Positions 16,805-24,048 of a DNA stretch of 64,000 bases are shown here, piece after piece. The stretch covers positions 32,307-96,306 of the forward strand of contig DAIOHK010000004.1 in assembly GCA_036744795.1 (NCBI GenBank), read 5' to 3'. The notes beneath the pieces were generated by a model, which was not told the origin of the DNA, made no database searches, and saw only the letters and a program-made list of their open reading frames with translations. The position numbers and the translations under genes were made by a program. Origin of the DNA: UBA5486 sp036744795. Lineage in GTDB: Bacteria > Bacillota > UBA4882 > UBA10575. Numbering within the stretch: position 1 is the first letter of the stretch; each line of letters starts with the position of its first letter.

Positions 16805-17803
16805 ATGGTTACTTTGTATGATGTGGCAAAATTAGCAGGCGTATCACCTAAAACGGTCTCTCGGGTAATAAACGAGAGCCCTTTGGTAGCAGATAAGACC
16901 CGTCAACGGGTTTTGGAAGCAATTAAAGAACTAGATTACCATCCCAATGCTATTGCAGCCAGTTTAAAAAGAAACCGTTCTAATATGATTGGTTTTGTTA
17001 TACCTTATGGTTCGGAATTTGTTTTTCAGGATCCTAATATGATGGAACAATTACGGGGAGCCCATGATTATCTGACTGCAGAAGGTTTTGAACTGATTGT
17101 GACTGCACCGATCTATAAAAAGGATGCGCTCCAGGAAGCAGTTCGTCTAACTAAAAATCGGAATGTAGATGGGGTGATCCTCTACCCTTCATCCGGTGTT
17201 GATGAGATTATCAATGAATTTAAGGAGAAAAATTTTCGGTATGTCACTCTGGGAATCTGTTTTGACAAGCAAGAAAATAATTTTATCGAGGTTGATCAAG
17301 CTACGGGTAGCTTATTAGCTACTAGGCACTTATTATCATTAGGTCACAGGAAAATCGGTCTGATGAACAAGCCGAGAAGCTTTTTTATGTATAACCGCGA
17401 TGATTTACTAATGGGGTATATTTCTGCTTTAAAAGAGGCTGGAATAGAGTTTATCCCCAGTTTAGTGAGGGAAGGAGATTTTACATTTGAAGGTGGATAC
17501 CGGAAATTTCAAAATTTAATTGAGGAGAATCCAGATTTGTCGGCTGTAATTTGCGCTAGTGATCCAATGACTTACGGTGTTATTAAGGCGATCCACGACC
17601 GAGGATTGGAAATAAGACGTGAAATAGAAGTAGTAGCTGGGGATAATCTACCTTTAACGCAAAAGCTATTCCCTGAATTATCATCTATTACCAACCCATC
17701 ATATGAGCAAGGAAGATTAGCTGGGAAGATGATTGTGGCAATAATAAATGAAAACCGGGAATTTCCGGGCATAACTTTGAAGACGGAACTTGTTATAAGG
17801 TAG
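16805..17803 (+). CDS. LacI-family transcriptional regulator
   Basis: The 332-residue repressor has the family's N-terminal helix-turn-helix and hinge (VTLYDVAKLAGVSPKTVSRV, then HPNAIAASLKRNRS) and a periplasmic-binding-protein-like effector domain with GFVIPYGSEF and GDNLPLTQKLFPELSSI. The frame opens at 16742, but that TTG is the -35 box. AAGGAAG before ATG 16805 and the alignment of the helix-turn-helix set the start. It lies next to the cellobiose phosphorylase and probably controls the transporter and phosphorylase through CATCGATG-type sites. Confidence 0.92.
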   Translation: MVTLYDVAKLAGVSPKTVSRVINESPLVADKTRQRVLEAIKELDYHPNAIAASLKRNRSNMIGFVIPYGSEFVFQDPNMMEQLRGAHDYLTAEGFELIVTAPIYKKDALQEAVRLTKNRNVDGVILYPSSGVDEIINEFKEKNFRYVTLGICFDKQENNFIEVDQATGSLLATRHLLSLGHRKIGLMNKPRSFFMYNRDDLLMGYISALKEAGIEFIPSLVREGDFTFEGGYRKFQNLIEENPDLSAVICASDPMTYGVIKAIHDRGLEIRREIEVVAGDNLPLTQKLFPELSSITNPSYEQGRLAGKMIVAIINENREFPGITLKTELVIR

Positions 17804-17945
17804 TCGTTGACGCTGGCTAATGCTTGCAGCCTTCACTTTACAGAATGCTGAATGAAGAAATTACTTTACTGCAGAAACAACTTTTTGAGTAGGAACAATG
17901 AGAGATTATTCTATATAAATGACAAGCAACGAGTAAGTCAGAATC
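17804..17945. repeat. Dispersed repeat family B, copy 2
   Basis: It contains AGAATGCTGAATGAAGAAAT and ACTGCAGAAACAAC in the same order as at 1976-2020, then GACAAGCAACGAGTAAG. The left part, GGTAGTCGTTGACGCTGGCTA, is echoed at 35875 and 45012. It fills the gap between the lacI-type and tatD-type genes. Confidence 0.6.
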
Positions 17946-17957
17946 AGGAGTGGAAAA

Positions 17958-18722
17958 ATGGACTTAGACATGGTAAGATTTATAGATTTTCATACTCATT
18001 TACATCTTTATAGTGAAATAGATGAGGTACTGAAAAGTATTAAGAAAAACAAAATTTTAATGGTGGCAAACTCTAATGATCTGGATTCCTACTATGATAC
18101 ATGTGAAATAGCACAGAAGAATCCCCTAATAATCCCCACCTTTGGAGTACATCCACAATCGGCATCTAAATACGCTGGCCGAACCGGAGTGCTTAAATTA
18201 GCACTACAGAAGACACCGATAATCGGGGAGATCGGTCTGGATTATTACTGGGTAAAAGATGTAGCAAAAGAGGCTCAAAAGGAAGTCTTTGAATACATTA
18301 TTAGGGAAGCTGTAGAGCAAGGGAAGTATTGTATTATCCATACAAAAGGAGCGGAAAAAGAGGTATATAAAATATTAAAGGAATATGGAGCTAATAAAGT
18401 TATTATTCATTGGTATTCGGGTCCATTAGATATTTATAAGAAAATGATTGCAGAGGGATATTATTTTACCTTTGGATGTGAGGTAAAATACTCAAAGAAG
18501 ATTCAGGAGCTGTTAAACTTAATACCAACTACCCAACTACTTACTGAAACTGATAATCCAGTAGGAGAAGAATGGTTAGGCGGGAATACCCATGAACCGG
18601 ATTTAATAATAAGAGTTATGCAGGATATTAGTGATGCTCTTAATAAAGAGCTGGAAGAGGTCGAAAAAATGATATTTAATAATTCAAGAAAGATTCTGCA
18701 AAAAGCAGGAGTTTTAGATTAA
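17958..18722 (+). CDS. TatD-family metal-dependent hydrolase
   Basis: The 254-residue TIM-barrel protein has the metal ligands of TatD nucleases: FIDFHTHLHLY at the N-terminus, GVHPQS, the GEIGLDYYW glutamate, IIHTKG, IIHWYSG and LTETDNP. TatD enzymes cut DNA from 3' ends. AGGAGTGG precedes the ATG. It is not next to qatA, qatB or qatC, so I do not link it to the Qat defence system. It is shorter in the mid region than housekeeping TatD and closer to the single-gene 'TatD family hydrolase' group. Confidence 0.83.
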   Translation: MDLDMVRFIDFHTHLHLYSEIDEVLKSIKKNKILMVANSNDLDSYYDTCEIAQKNPLIIPTFGVHPQSASKYAGRTGVLKLALQKTPIIGEIGLDYYWVKDVAKEAQKEVFEYIIREAVEQGKYCIIHTKGAEKEVYKILKEYGANKVIIHWYSGPLDIYKKMIAEGYYFTFGCEVKYSKKIQELLNLIPTTQLLTETDNPVGEEWLGGNTHEPDLIIRVMQDISDALNKELEEVEKMIFNNSRKILQKAGVLD

Positions 18723-18742
18723 GTTTTTAAGAGGTGGTTGTT

Positions 18743-18847
18743 TTGAGATTAAACTATTTGGGGGAGAACTGTCCGGTTTCTGCTTTAAAGGTGCGGTCTA
18801 GCTTAAAGAACTCAGATTCAGAGGAAGTGGTAGCGAGGTCATTTTAA
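18743..18847 (+). pseudogene. Short TusA/SirA-like fragment
   Basis: A TTG-started frame of 34 codons, with AAGAGGTGG before it, reads LNYLGENCPVSALKVRSSLK. This resembles the start of TusA/YeeD-type sulfur carriers (YLGE.CPVP.LK). A full TusA is about 75 residues, and the second half is not in this frame. It could be a decayed gene. The match rests on a short motif only. Confidence 0.3.
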
Positions 18848-18911
18848 AGATTATCTCAGAGGGTGATAGAACTTTGTGTATAGGGGTAAAAGACTTTGAT
18901 ACGAAAAACAA

Positions 18912-18958
18912 TTGACAAAGTAGGGAGCTAGTAATATAATTTAAATGAACAATGTTCA
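18912..18958 (+). promoter_or_regulatory. Promoter and operator of the tetR-type gene
   Basis: TTGACA (18912-18917) and TATAAT (18935-18940) are 17 bases apart. The perfect palindrome TGAACAATGTTCA (18946-18958) covers the expected transcription start. The same palindrome with a central T lies before the downstream membrane gene. Confidence 0.8.
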
Positions 18959-18981
18959 ATAGGCATTTTGGGGTGTTTAGT

Positions 18982-19539
18982 TTGCCACGCATAATTGAAA
19001 ACCCGAGGGAACTTATTTTAAGTGAAGCAAAAAAAATTTTAGAGAATGAAGGTTATTCTCAAATTAGTGTTAGAAGAGTAGCTAAAGAATGTGATATTGC
19101 TGTTGGTACAATCTATAATTATTTTCCTACAAAAAAGGAACTAATTATAGAGATGATGACTGATTTTTGGGAAGGGTATTTTACTGATATTAAACCGATC
19201 TTGAGTTCACAGGACGATTTTTATATGAAGCTTAAAAAACTTTTCTCTGAACTTGCCCGGTTTATAAAGAACTTTAGAGAAATCTGGCTACATCATGAAC
19301 TTTATTCTACACCAGATTATATTGAGACGGGTTTAATAAGAAAAAACATTTATATTGACCGGTTAATCGGAACAATAGAGGAACTATTAATAAAAGAAGT
19401 GTACCATAAGGAAGGCATAAAAAGGTTTAATCCTGCTAAGATGGCAAGCTTTATACTGATGAATTTTATTACAGTGGCACAAATGCCTTATTTTGATTAT
19501 CCATTTTTTGAAAAGATCTTAAAAGAAGTAATTCAATAA
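18982..19539 (+). CDS. TetR-family transcriptional regulator
   Basis: The 186-residue protein has a TetR helix-turn-helix near its N-terminus (ISVRRVAKECDIAVGTIYNY, then FPTKKELIIEMM). The C-terminal ligand domain is not assignable. A frame opens at ATG 18952, but that codon lies inside the operator; GGGGTG before TTG 18982 gives the better start. The TGAACAWTGTTCA palindromes before this gene and the next suggest it represses both. It is probably a local regulator of the membrane protein that follows. Confidence 0.85.
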   Translation: MPRIIENPRELILSEAKKILENEGYSQISVRRVAKECDIAVGTIYNYFPTKKELIIEMMTDFWEGYFTDIKPILSSQDDFYMKLKKLFSELARFIKNFREIWLHHELYSTPDYIETGLIRKNIYIDRLIGTIEELLIKEVYHKEGIKRFNPAKMASFILMNFITVAQMPYFDYPFFEKILKEVIQ

Positions 19540-19580
19540 ATCATATCTATTTGAAGATATGATTTTCAAATGAACTTAAA

Positions 19581-19593
19581 TGAACATTGTTCA
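19581..19593. promoter_or_regulatory. Second TetR-type operator
   Basis: TGAACATTGTTCA matches the palindrome at 18946-18958 except for the centre base, and the five or six bases before it (TTAAA) also match. It lies 35 bases before the next gene. Confidence 0.7.
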
Positions 19594-19627
19594 CTTAAAA
19601 GCATAAGAATTTAATGAGGTGATGAAG

Positions 19628-20278
19628 ATGAAATTTTTCGAACCAATTTTCCATGTGTTTTACTTAACCTCCGTATTTTACATGTCAATAAAAATGTTGG
19701 AGACCGGTAAAAACAAGAAACTTCTAAAATTATTTGGTTTGATGGGATTTACCTTGGCAGCTGGAGACTCATTCCATTTGCTTCCAAGAATATATGCCTT
19801 ATTGACTACAGGCTTAGAGGCACATTCAGTATCTTTAGGAATTGGAAAGCTGATCACATCGATCACCATGACTTTGTTCTATGCAATTCTTTTTAGGATT
19901 TGGGAATTGAGATTTGAGATTAAAGAAGATCAGAGGTTGAGAGTGTTTACAGAAATCCTGGTTGTGTCTAGAATAATATTATGTATAATGCCACAAAACC
20001 AATGGACTTTAAATAATGCTCCACTTTCCTGGGGAATATATAGAAATATTCCTTTTACCATCTTGGGAGCCTTAATAGTTTATCTGATTTTAAGGGAAGC
20101 TAATAAGCATAAAGATGAGATCTTTAAAAAGATCGGGATTGCAATTATTATCTCTTTTGCTTGTTATTTACCGGTAGTCTTTTTTGCGAGTATTTACCAA
20201 TTGGTTGGGATGCTGATGATCCCTAAAACGCTGGCCTATTTATGGATTGTGTATACTGGGTATAAAGAGTTAAGGTAG
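19628..20278 (+). CDS. Multi-pass membrane protein of unknown family
   Basis: I do not recognise this protein. It is about 216 residues and has six or seven hydrophobic segments, among them IFHVFYLTSVFYMSIKML, LITSITMTLFYAILFRIW and IGIAIIISFACYLPVVFF. Charged residues cluster between helices. There is no ABC, MFS or enzyme motif. AATGAGG at 19613-19618 suits ATG 19628 better than the upstream GTG 19619 or ATG 19622. It shares a palindromic operator with the tetR-type gene, so it is probably inducible by that regulator's ligand. A role in efflux or sensing is only an inference. Confidence 0.72.
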   Translation: MKFFEPIFHVFYLTSVFYMSIKMLETGKNKKLLKLFGLMGFTLAAGDSFHLLPRIYALLTTGLEAHSVSLGIGKLITSITMTLFYAILFRIWELRFEIKEDQRLRVFTEILVVSRIILCIMPQNQWTLNNAPLSWGIYRNIPFTILGALIVYLILREANKHKDEIFKKIGIAIIISFACYLPVVFFASIYQLVGMLMIPKTLAYLWIVYTGYKELR

Positions 20279-20311
20279 AACTATCTACTAAAATAAAATT
20301 TTTAAAATAGA

Positions 20312-20345
20312 TAAAGCCAACCTAAAGTGGGTTGGCTTTTTGTTT
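20312..20345 (+). terminator. Rho-independent terminator
   Basis: AAAGCCAACC pairs with GGGTTGGCTTT over TAAAGT, followed by T-rich sequence. Confidence 0.85.
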
Positions 20346-20539
20346 TAGCAATATTATGAACTTTTGAAAGGTATTTTACTAAACTAGTTAATTGGAATTG
20401 ATTAAAAGAGAAACTACAGGGAGTTAAGGGATTGTTGCCGAATACAAAAGAAGTAGTATCATTCGGATTTATAAATTAAGGAATAGTCTAAGGTATTTAT
20501 ACAAAACTAGACGTTTTTACCTTTAAGGGGGCAGATGTA

Positions 20540-21715
20540 GTGCAGTATGACTTCAATAGAGTAATTGATCGGAATAACACAGCTTGCTTAAAATGGGATT
20601 GTCGGAAAGAAAATTTTGGTACAGAAGATCTCATTCCTCTTTGGATAGCCGATATGGATTTTCCGGCTCCTCCAGCGGTAACTATGGCCATTAAAGAACG
20701 GGCGATGCATCCTATTTATGGGTATACTTACCGGACACCTGAGTTTTACCGAGCAATTATGGATTGGATGAAAAAAAGACATAATTGGGAGATAAAGAAA
20801 GAATGGCTATTGACTACTTCCGGGGTGGTCTCAGCGATAAAATTAGCTGTTTTAGCTTATACCGAGCCAGGGGATCAGGTGATTATCCAGCCCCCTGTTT
20901 ACCCACCTTTCTTTAGTTCAGTTGAGAATAATGGAAGGCAAATAGTTTTAAATAGATTAAAGGAAGAAAACGGTCATTATACTATCGATTTTGATCAGTT
21001 GGAAACTCTGGTAAATGCCCGTACTAAATTAATGATTTTATGTAGCCCCCATAACCCGATTGGTCGGGTCTGGACTAGGGATGAACTGGTTAAAATAGGT
21101 GAATTTTGTTTGCGTAACAATATTTTACTTGTTTCTGACGAAATTCATTCTGATATCATCTATAAAGATTATACTCATGTTTCTATTGCTTCATTGGATC
21201 CGGAGATAGCTCGTAACACTATTACCTGTATAGCACCGAGTAAAACTTTTAATGTAGCCGGACTAGCTACTTCAATAGTGATTATACCGGATAAAGCTAA
21301 TTTTGATCGTTATAATAACATGATGAATTCGATAGGGATGGGCACGACTAATATCTTTGGCATCACGGCTTTAACGGCAGCTTATAAATATGGTGAAGAC
21401 TGGTTAGAAGAGCTAATCGATTATTTACAGGGTAATCTGGACTTTTTAGAAAAGTTTTTGATCGAACGTATCTCCCGCATTAAACTAATTAAGCCAGAAG
21501 GGACTTTTCTGGTTTGGCTGGATTGTCGAGGCTTGGGGATTAATCCGAAAGAGTTGAAATCATTCATGAATAAAGAAGCTAAAGTTGGTCTTAATGATGG
21601 GAGAGATTTTGGCGCAGGTGGAGAGGGTTTCCAACGAATGAATATTGCTTGCCCCCGTCAAATTTTAAAGCAAGCTCTTACCTGTATGGAGCAGGCGGTA
21701 AAAAAACTGGAATAG
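20540..21715 (+). CDS. MalY/PatB-type PLP-dependent aminotransferase (C-S lyase)
   Basis: The 391-residue fold-type I enzyme belongs to the MalY/PatB group, which mostly cleaves cystathionine or cysteine to give homocysteine or sulfide, pyruvate and ammonia. It shows IPLWIADMDFPAPP near residue 30, YGYTYRTPEFYRAI, SPHNPIGRVW, VSDEIHSDIIY, and the PLP lysine in APSKTFNVAG near residue 234. The start is GTG 20540 after AAGGGGG. It is monocistronic here: a terminator precedes it and about 800 bp of non-coding DNA follow. Confidence 0.85.
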   Translation: MQYDFNRVIDRNNTACLKWDCRKENFGTEDLIPLWIADMDFPAPPAVTMAIKERAMHPIYGYTYRTPEFYRAIMDWMKKRHNWEIKKEWLLTTSGVVSAIKLAVLAYTEPGDQVIIQPPVYPPFFSSVENNGRQIVLNRLKEENGHYTIDFDQLETLVNARTKLMILCSPHNPIGRVWTRDELVKIGEFCLRNNILLVSDEIHSDIIYKDYTHVSIASLDPEIARNTITCIAPSKTFNVAGLATSIVIIPDKANFDRYNNMMNSIGMGTTNIFGITALTAAYKYGEDWLEELIDYLQGNLDFLEKFLIERISRIKLIKPEGTFLVWLDCRGLGINPKELKSFMNKEAKVGLNDGRDFGAGGEGFQRMNIACPRQILKQALTCMEQAVKKLE

Positions 21716-21765
21716 TATTAATGAAAACCGAGTAGGTTGTTAGTTAATACTAAAATTAAATTTAA

Positions 21766-21875
21766 GGAATTGCATAACGCAATCATTTTAAATTCAACCA
21801 CAATTTATAGGAGCCTAGCAAAAGACAAATTCTATATATTGTATTCAAATATCATCGTATATATTATGCAATTCC
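21766..21875. mobile_element. MITE-like element, family A, 110 bp
   Basis: The ends are GGAATTGCATAA and TTATGCAATTCC, a perfect 12-base inverted repeat. The inner sequence is homologous to the reverse complement of the 39918-40030 element (shared blocks ATTCRACCACAAT and CTATAT). There is no coding sequence. A second short inverted repeat (AATTCCTCAA / ATTGAGGAAATT) abuts its right end. Confidence 0.7.
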
Positions 21876-22025
21876 TCAACTTAATAATTGAGGAAATTCC
21901 TTAATTACATGAGATATTTTCGGAAAATATAACCGGTTTACAAGGAAACAAGCTTTTAAAAAGGGATTAATTAATGATATAGAAAATCAAATTAGGTAAA
22001 ATAACAAGAAATTCCTTTTATAGTG

Positions 22026-22054
22026 TTGACATGGGAATAAAAATGTAATATATT
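22026..22054 (+). promoter_or_regulatory. Sigma-A-type promoter
   Basis: TTGACA and TATATT are separated by 17 bases. The start codon is about 470 bases downstream, so the leader would be long. Confidence 0.6.
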
Positions 22055-22196
22055 TAGATTGTAACAAGTTATTACAAATGATTTTATAAATTATTTACAT
22101 ATATTTATTATTATATCTTCTGACTTTAGATTATTTAGTTCACAAAAACAAATTATTATATTAATTTACTTGTGCTAACTATCATTTTGCTTAAGA

Positions 22197-22211
22197 GGGA
22201 AACCGGTTCCC
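22197..22211. promoter_or_regulatory. Candidate LacI-type operator with AACCGGTT core
   Basis: GGGAAACCGGTTCCC is nearly symmetrical round a CCGG centre, the form used by many LacI/GalR regulators. Related AACCGGTT words occur at about 21932 and in the coding start at about 22571. The regulator is not identified in the window. Confidence 0.4.
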
Positions 22212-22521
22212 ATCCTTGCATACCTTGGATTTAAAGATAATAAATTAATTGATTTAACTACAAACTTTTATTTAAAAGTTATAAATTTCATTAACGGTTA
22301 AACATATTAATTATTAGCTAAAAAGTTTTAGCCCAAAAAGACAGCAAATATATTGGAGGGAGTGATGGAAAAAGAATATTTTCTTTCTTACAAATTGTCG
22401 GGAAACAAGTATTAATACTCGATGAAGGAAAGAGTGCAGATGCGGACTGGGTTTCCGCTCAATAATGGTTGGTTACTGCAGATATTATCTTTCTAAAATA
22501 TAATTCAAAGGAGGAAATCTC

Positions 22522-23829
22522 ATGAAAAGGGTCATGAAATTAATGTTGGTATTCTTAAGTATTTTAATATTAACCGGTTCCATTTATGCTTATACCTCAG
22601 ATCGAATGAATTATGGTAATGTAAATTTCCGTGGAGCAACTGTTACCCTTGTAGCTTGGTGGGATCCTTTTGAAGCTTTTCGCGAAGGAGGAGACCGTGC
22701 AGGCAGGTTGGAAGAAGCAAAAAAACAATTCAATATTAAGGATATTAAGTTTTTGCAGATCCCGTGGGGTGAGAAATTACAAGAAACAATGATCAGCAGG
22801 ATGATGGCTGGTGATTCAGGATACGATTTTTGGATGCTACCTCATACTTTTTTCTTTCCTTTGCGTACAGCCGGAGCACTTTACCCGGTAGGAGATATAC
22901 TTGGTGATAGTTATTATAAAAAATTGCCATATCAACACCAAAAAATGGCTGATAAACTTGGTATCGGAGGTAAGAAATATACATTTAGTGTCTTTAATGG
23001 GATTAACTTTAATACGACCTTTTTGGTTTTTAATAAGACGCTATTAGAACGGGAAGGGATAAAAAGCCCTTATGAATACTATAAAGAAGACAATTGGACC
23101 TGGGATGTGCTTACCGAAATAGCGAAAAAAGTAACTAAAGATACGGATAATGACGGTGAAATAGATCAATGGGGACTTGCACATACGGCGGATGAATTTT
23201 GGATTCACGCCAATGGTGGTTCTATAACCAGATTGAAAAATAATAAAATGGTATATACAGGTGATGAACCGGCTACTGTTAATGCTTTAAAGCAACTTTA
23301 CCAATGGATGCAGGTGGATAAGGTTGTTGGTGATACGTGGGAAAGGAAAAAATTCTTCAATGGGGAAGTAGCGTTTGCCGATATGGCAACTTGGCAGGTT
23401 AATCAGCTGAAGGATAATATGAAGGATAAATTTGGGATTGTACCTTTGCCCAAAGGTCCAGACACTAATGAATATCATTATCCTTCTGATAATGTAGATT
23501 CACTTTATTTACCAGCTAATTCAAAAGATCCTAAAGCGATGCTTGCCTTAGATAATTTCTTATGGCCAGTTGAGGAGTTTCTAGAAGGGGAAGAAGAAGG
23601 TTTTGCTAATATGGCTCCTGATGAAATTGCCTATCGTATTTTAAAGGAAGGCGTTGAAAATTGGACCGGCGAGTGCGGTTACATGCAAGGGATTCTTGGT
23701 ACTTGGTACAAAGGTGGCTGGGGTGAAGTTTTTTCAGCAATTACAAATGGCGAAAAAACTGCTGCTGCTGCTACAGCCGAATTTAAACCGCAGGCACAAG
23801 CTTTATTAGACGAGGCCTTTCAGCAATAA
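22522..23829 (+). CDS. Extracellular sugar-binding protein of ABC transporter
   Basis: The 435-residue family-1 binding protein has a signal peptide (LMLVFLSILILTGSIYAY) without a lipobox. Typical features are ATVTLVAWWDPFEAFREGG, DSGYDFWMLPHTFFF, a DTDNDGEIDQWG calcium-loop-like stretch and FGIVPLPKGPD. AAGGAGGAAA precedes the ATG. It begins the polysaccharide-uptake locus and probably works with the permeases at 29005 and 30034. A strong stem-loop follows the gene, which would raise its transcript over the later genes. Confidence 0.88.
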   Translation: MKRVMKLMLVFLSILILTGSIYAYTSDRMNYGNVNFRGATVTLVAWWDPFEAFREGGDRAGRLEEAKKQFNIKDIKFLQIPWGEKLQETMISRMMAGDSGYDFWMLPHTFFFPLRTAGALYPVGDILGDSYYKKLPYQHQKMADKLGIGGKKYTFSVFNGINFNTTFLVFNKTLLEREGIKSPYEYYKEDNWTWDVLTEIAKKVTKDTDNDGEIDQWGLAHTADEFWIHANGGSITRLKNNKMVYTGDEPATVNALKQLYQWMQVDKVVGDTWERKKFFNGEVAFADMATWQVNQLKDNMKDKFGIVPLPKGPDTNEYHYPSDNVDSLYLPANSKDPKAMLALDNFLWPVEEFLEGEEEGFANMAPDEIAYRILKEGVENWTGECGYMQGILGTWYKGGWGEVFSAITNGEKTAAAATAEFKPQAQALLDEAFQQ

Positions 23830-23878
23830 GAGAGTTAAAGGGTAAAAATGAAGTATATTAAGAGCTTAATATAGGTTG

Positions 23879-23921
23879 GTAAGGGGGAACAGTAAGATTA
23901 AGATTAAAAGTTCCCCCTTAC
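23879..23921 (+). other. Perfect 12-bp stem-loop after the binding-protein gene
   Basis: GTAAGGGGGAAC pairs exactly with GTTCCCCCTTAC over a 19-base loop. An A-rich tract follows, so it looks more like an mRNA-stabilising hairpin than a terminator. This is common after binding-protein genes. Confidence 0.6.
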
Positions 23922-24048
23922 AAACAAAATATTTCTCTGCCTTGATAAAGGGTTAAAACTTTTTAAGACTTTTAATCTATTTTTGGAACATAAGCCACCG
24001 AAGACAAAAGGTTCTTAAACCCCGGTGAATGCAAGGAGGAAGGTTAAT

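Larger units (their letters stand above)
21876..22521. other. Long AT-rich upstream region of the polysaccharide-uptake locus
   Basis: About 650 bp with no supported gene. It holds a promoter at 22026-22054 and AACCGGTT words at about 21932 and 22201. The unusually long leader before the binding-protein gene may carry further control. Confidence 0.5.

Noticed and set aside
17958..18722. TatD hydrolase as QatD of a Qat defence system
   Set aside because: No qatA, qatB or qatC genes are next to it; the neighbours are sugar and regulator genes.
18952..18981. TetR start at ATG 18952
   Set aside because: That ATG lies inside the operator palindrome, 12 bases after the -10 box, leaving no room for a ribosome site.
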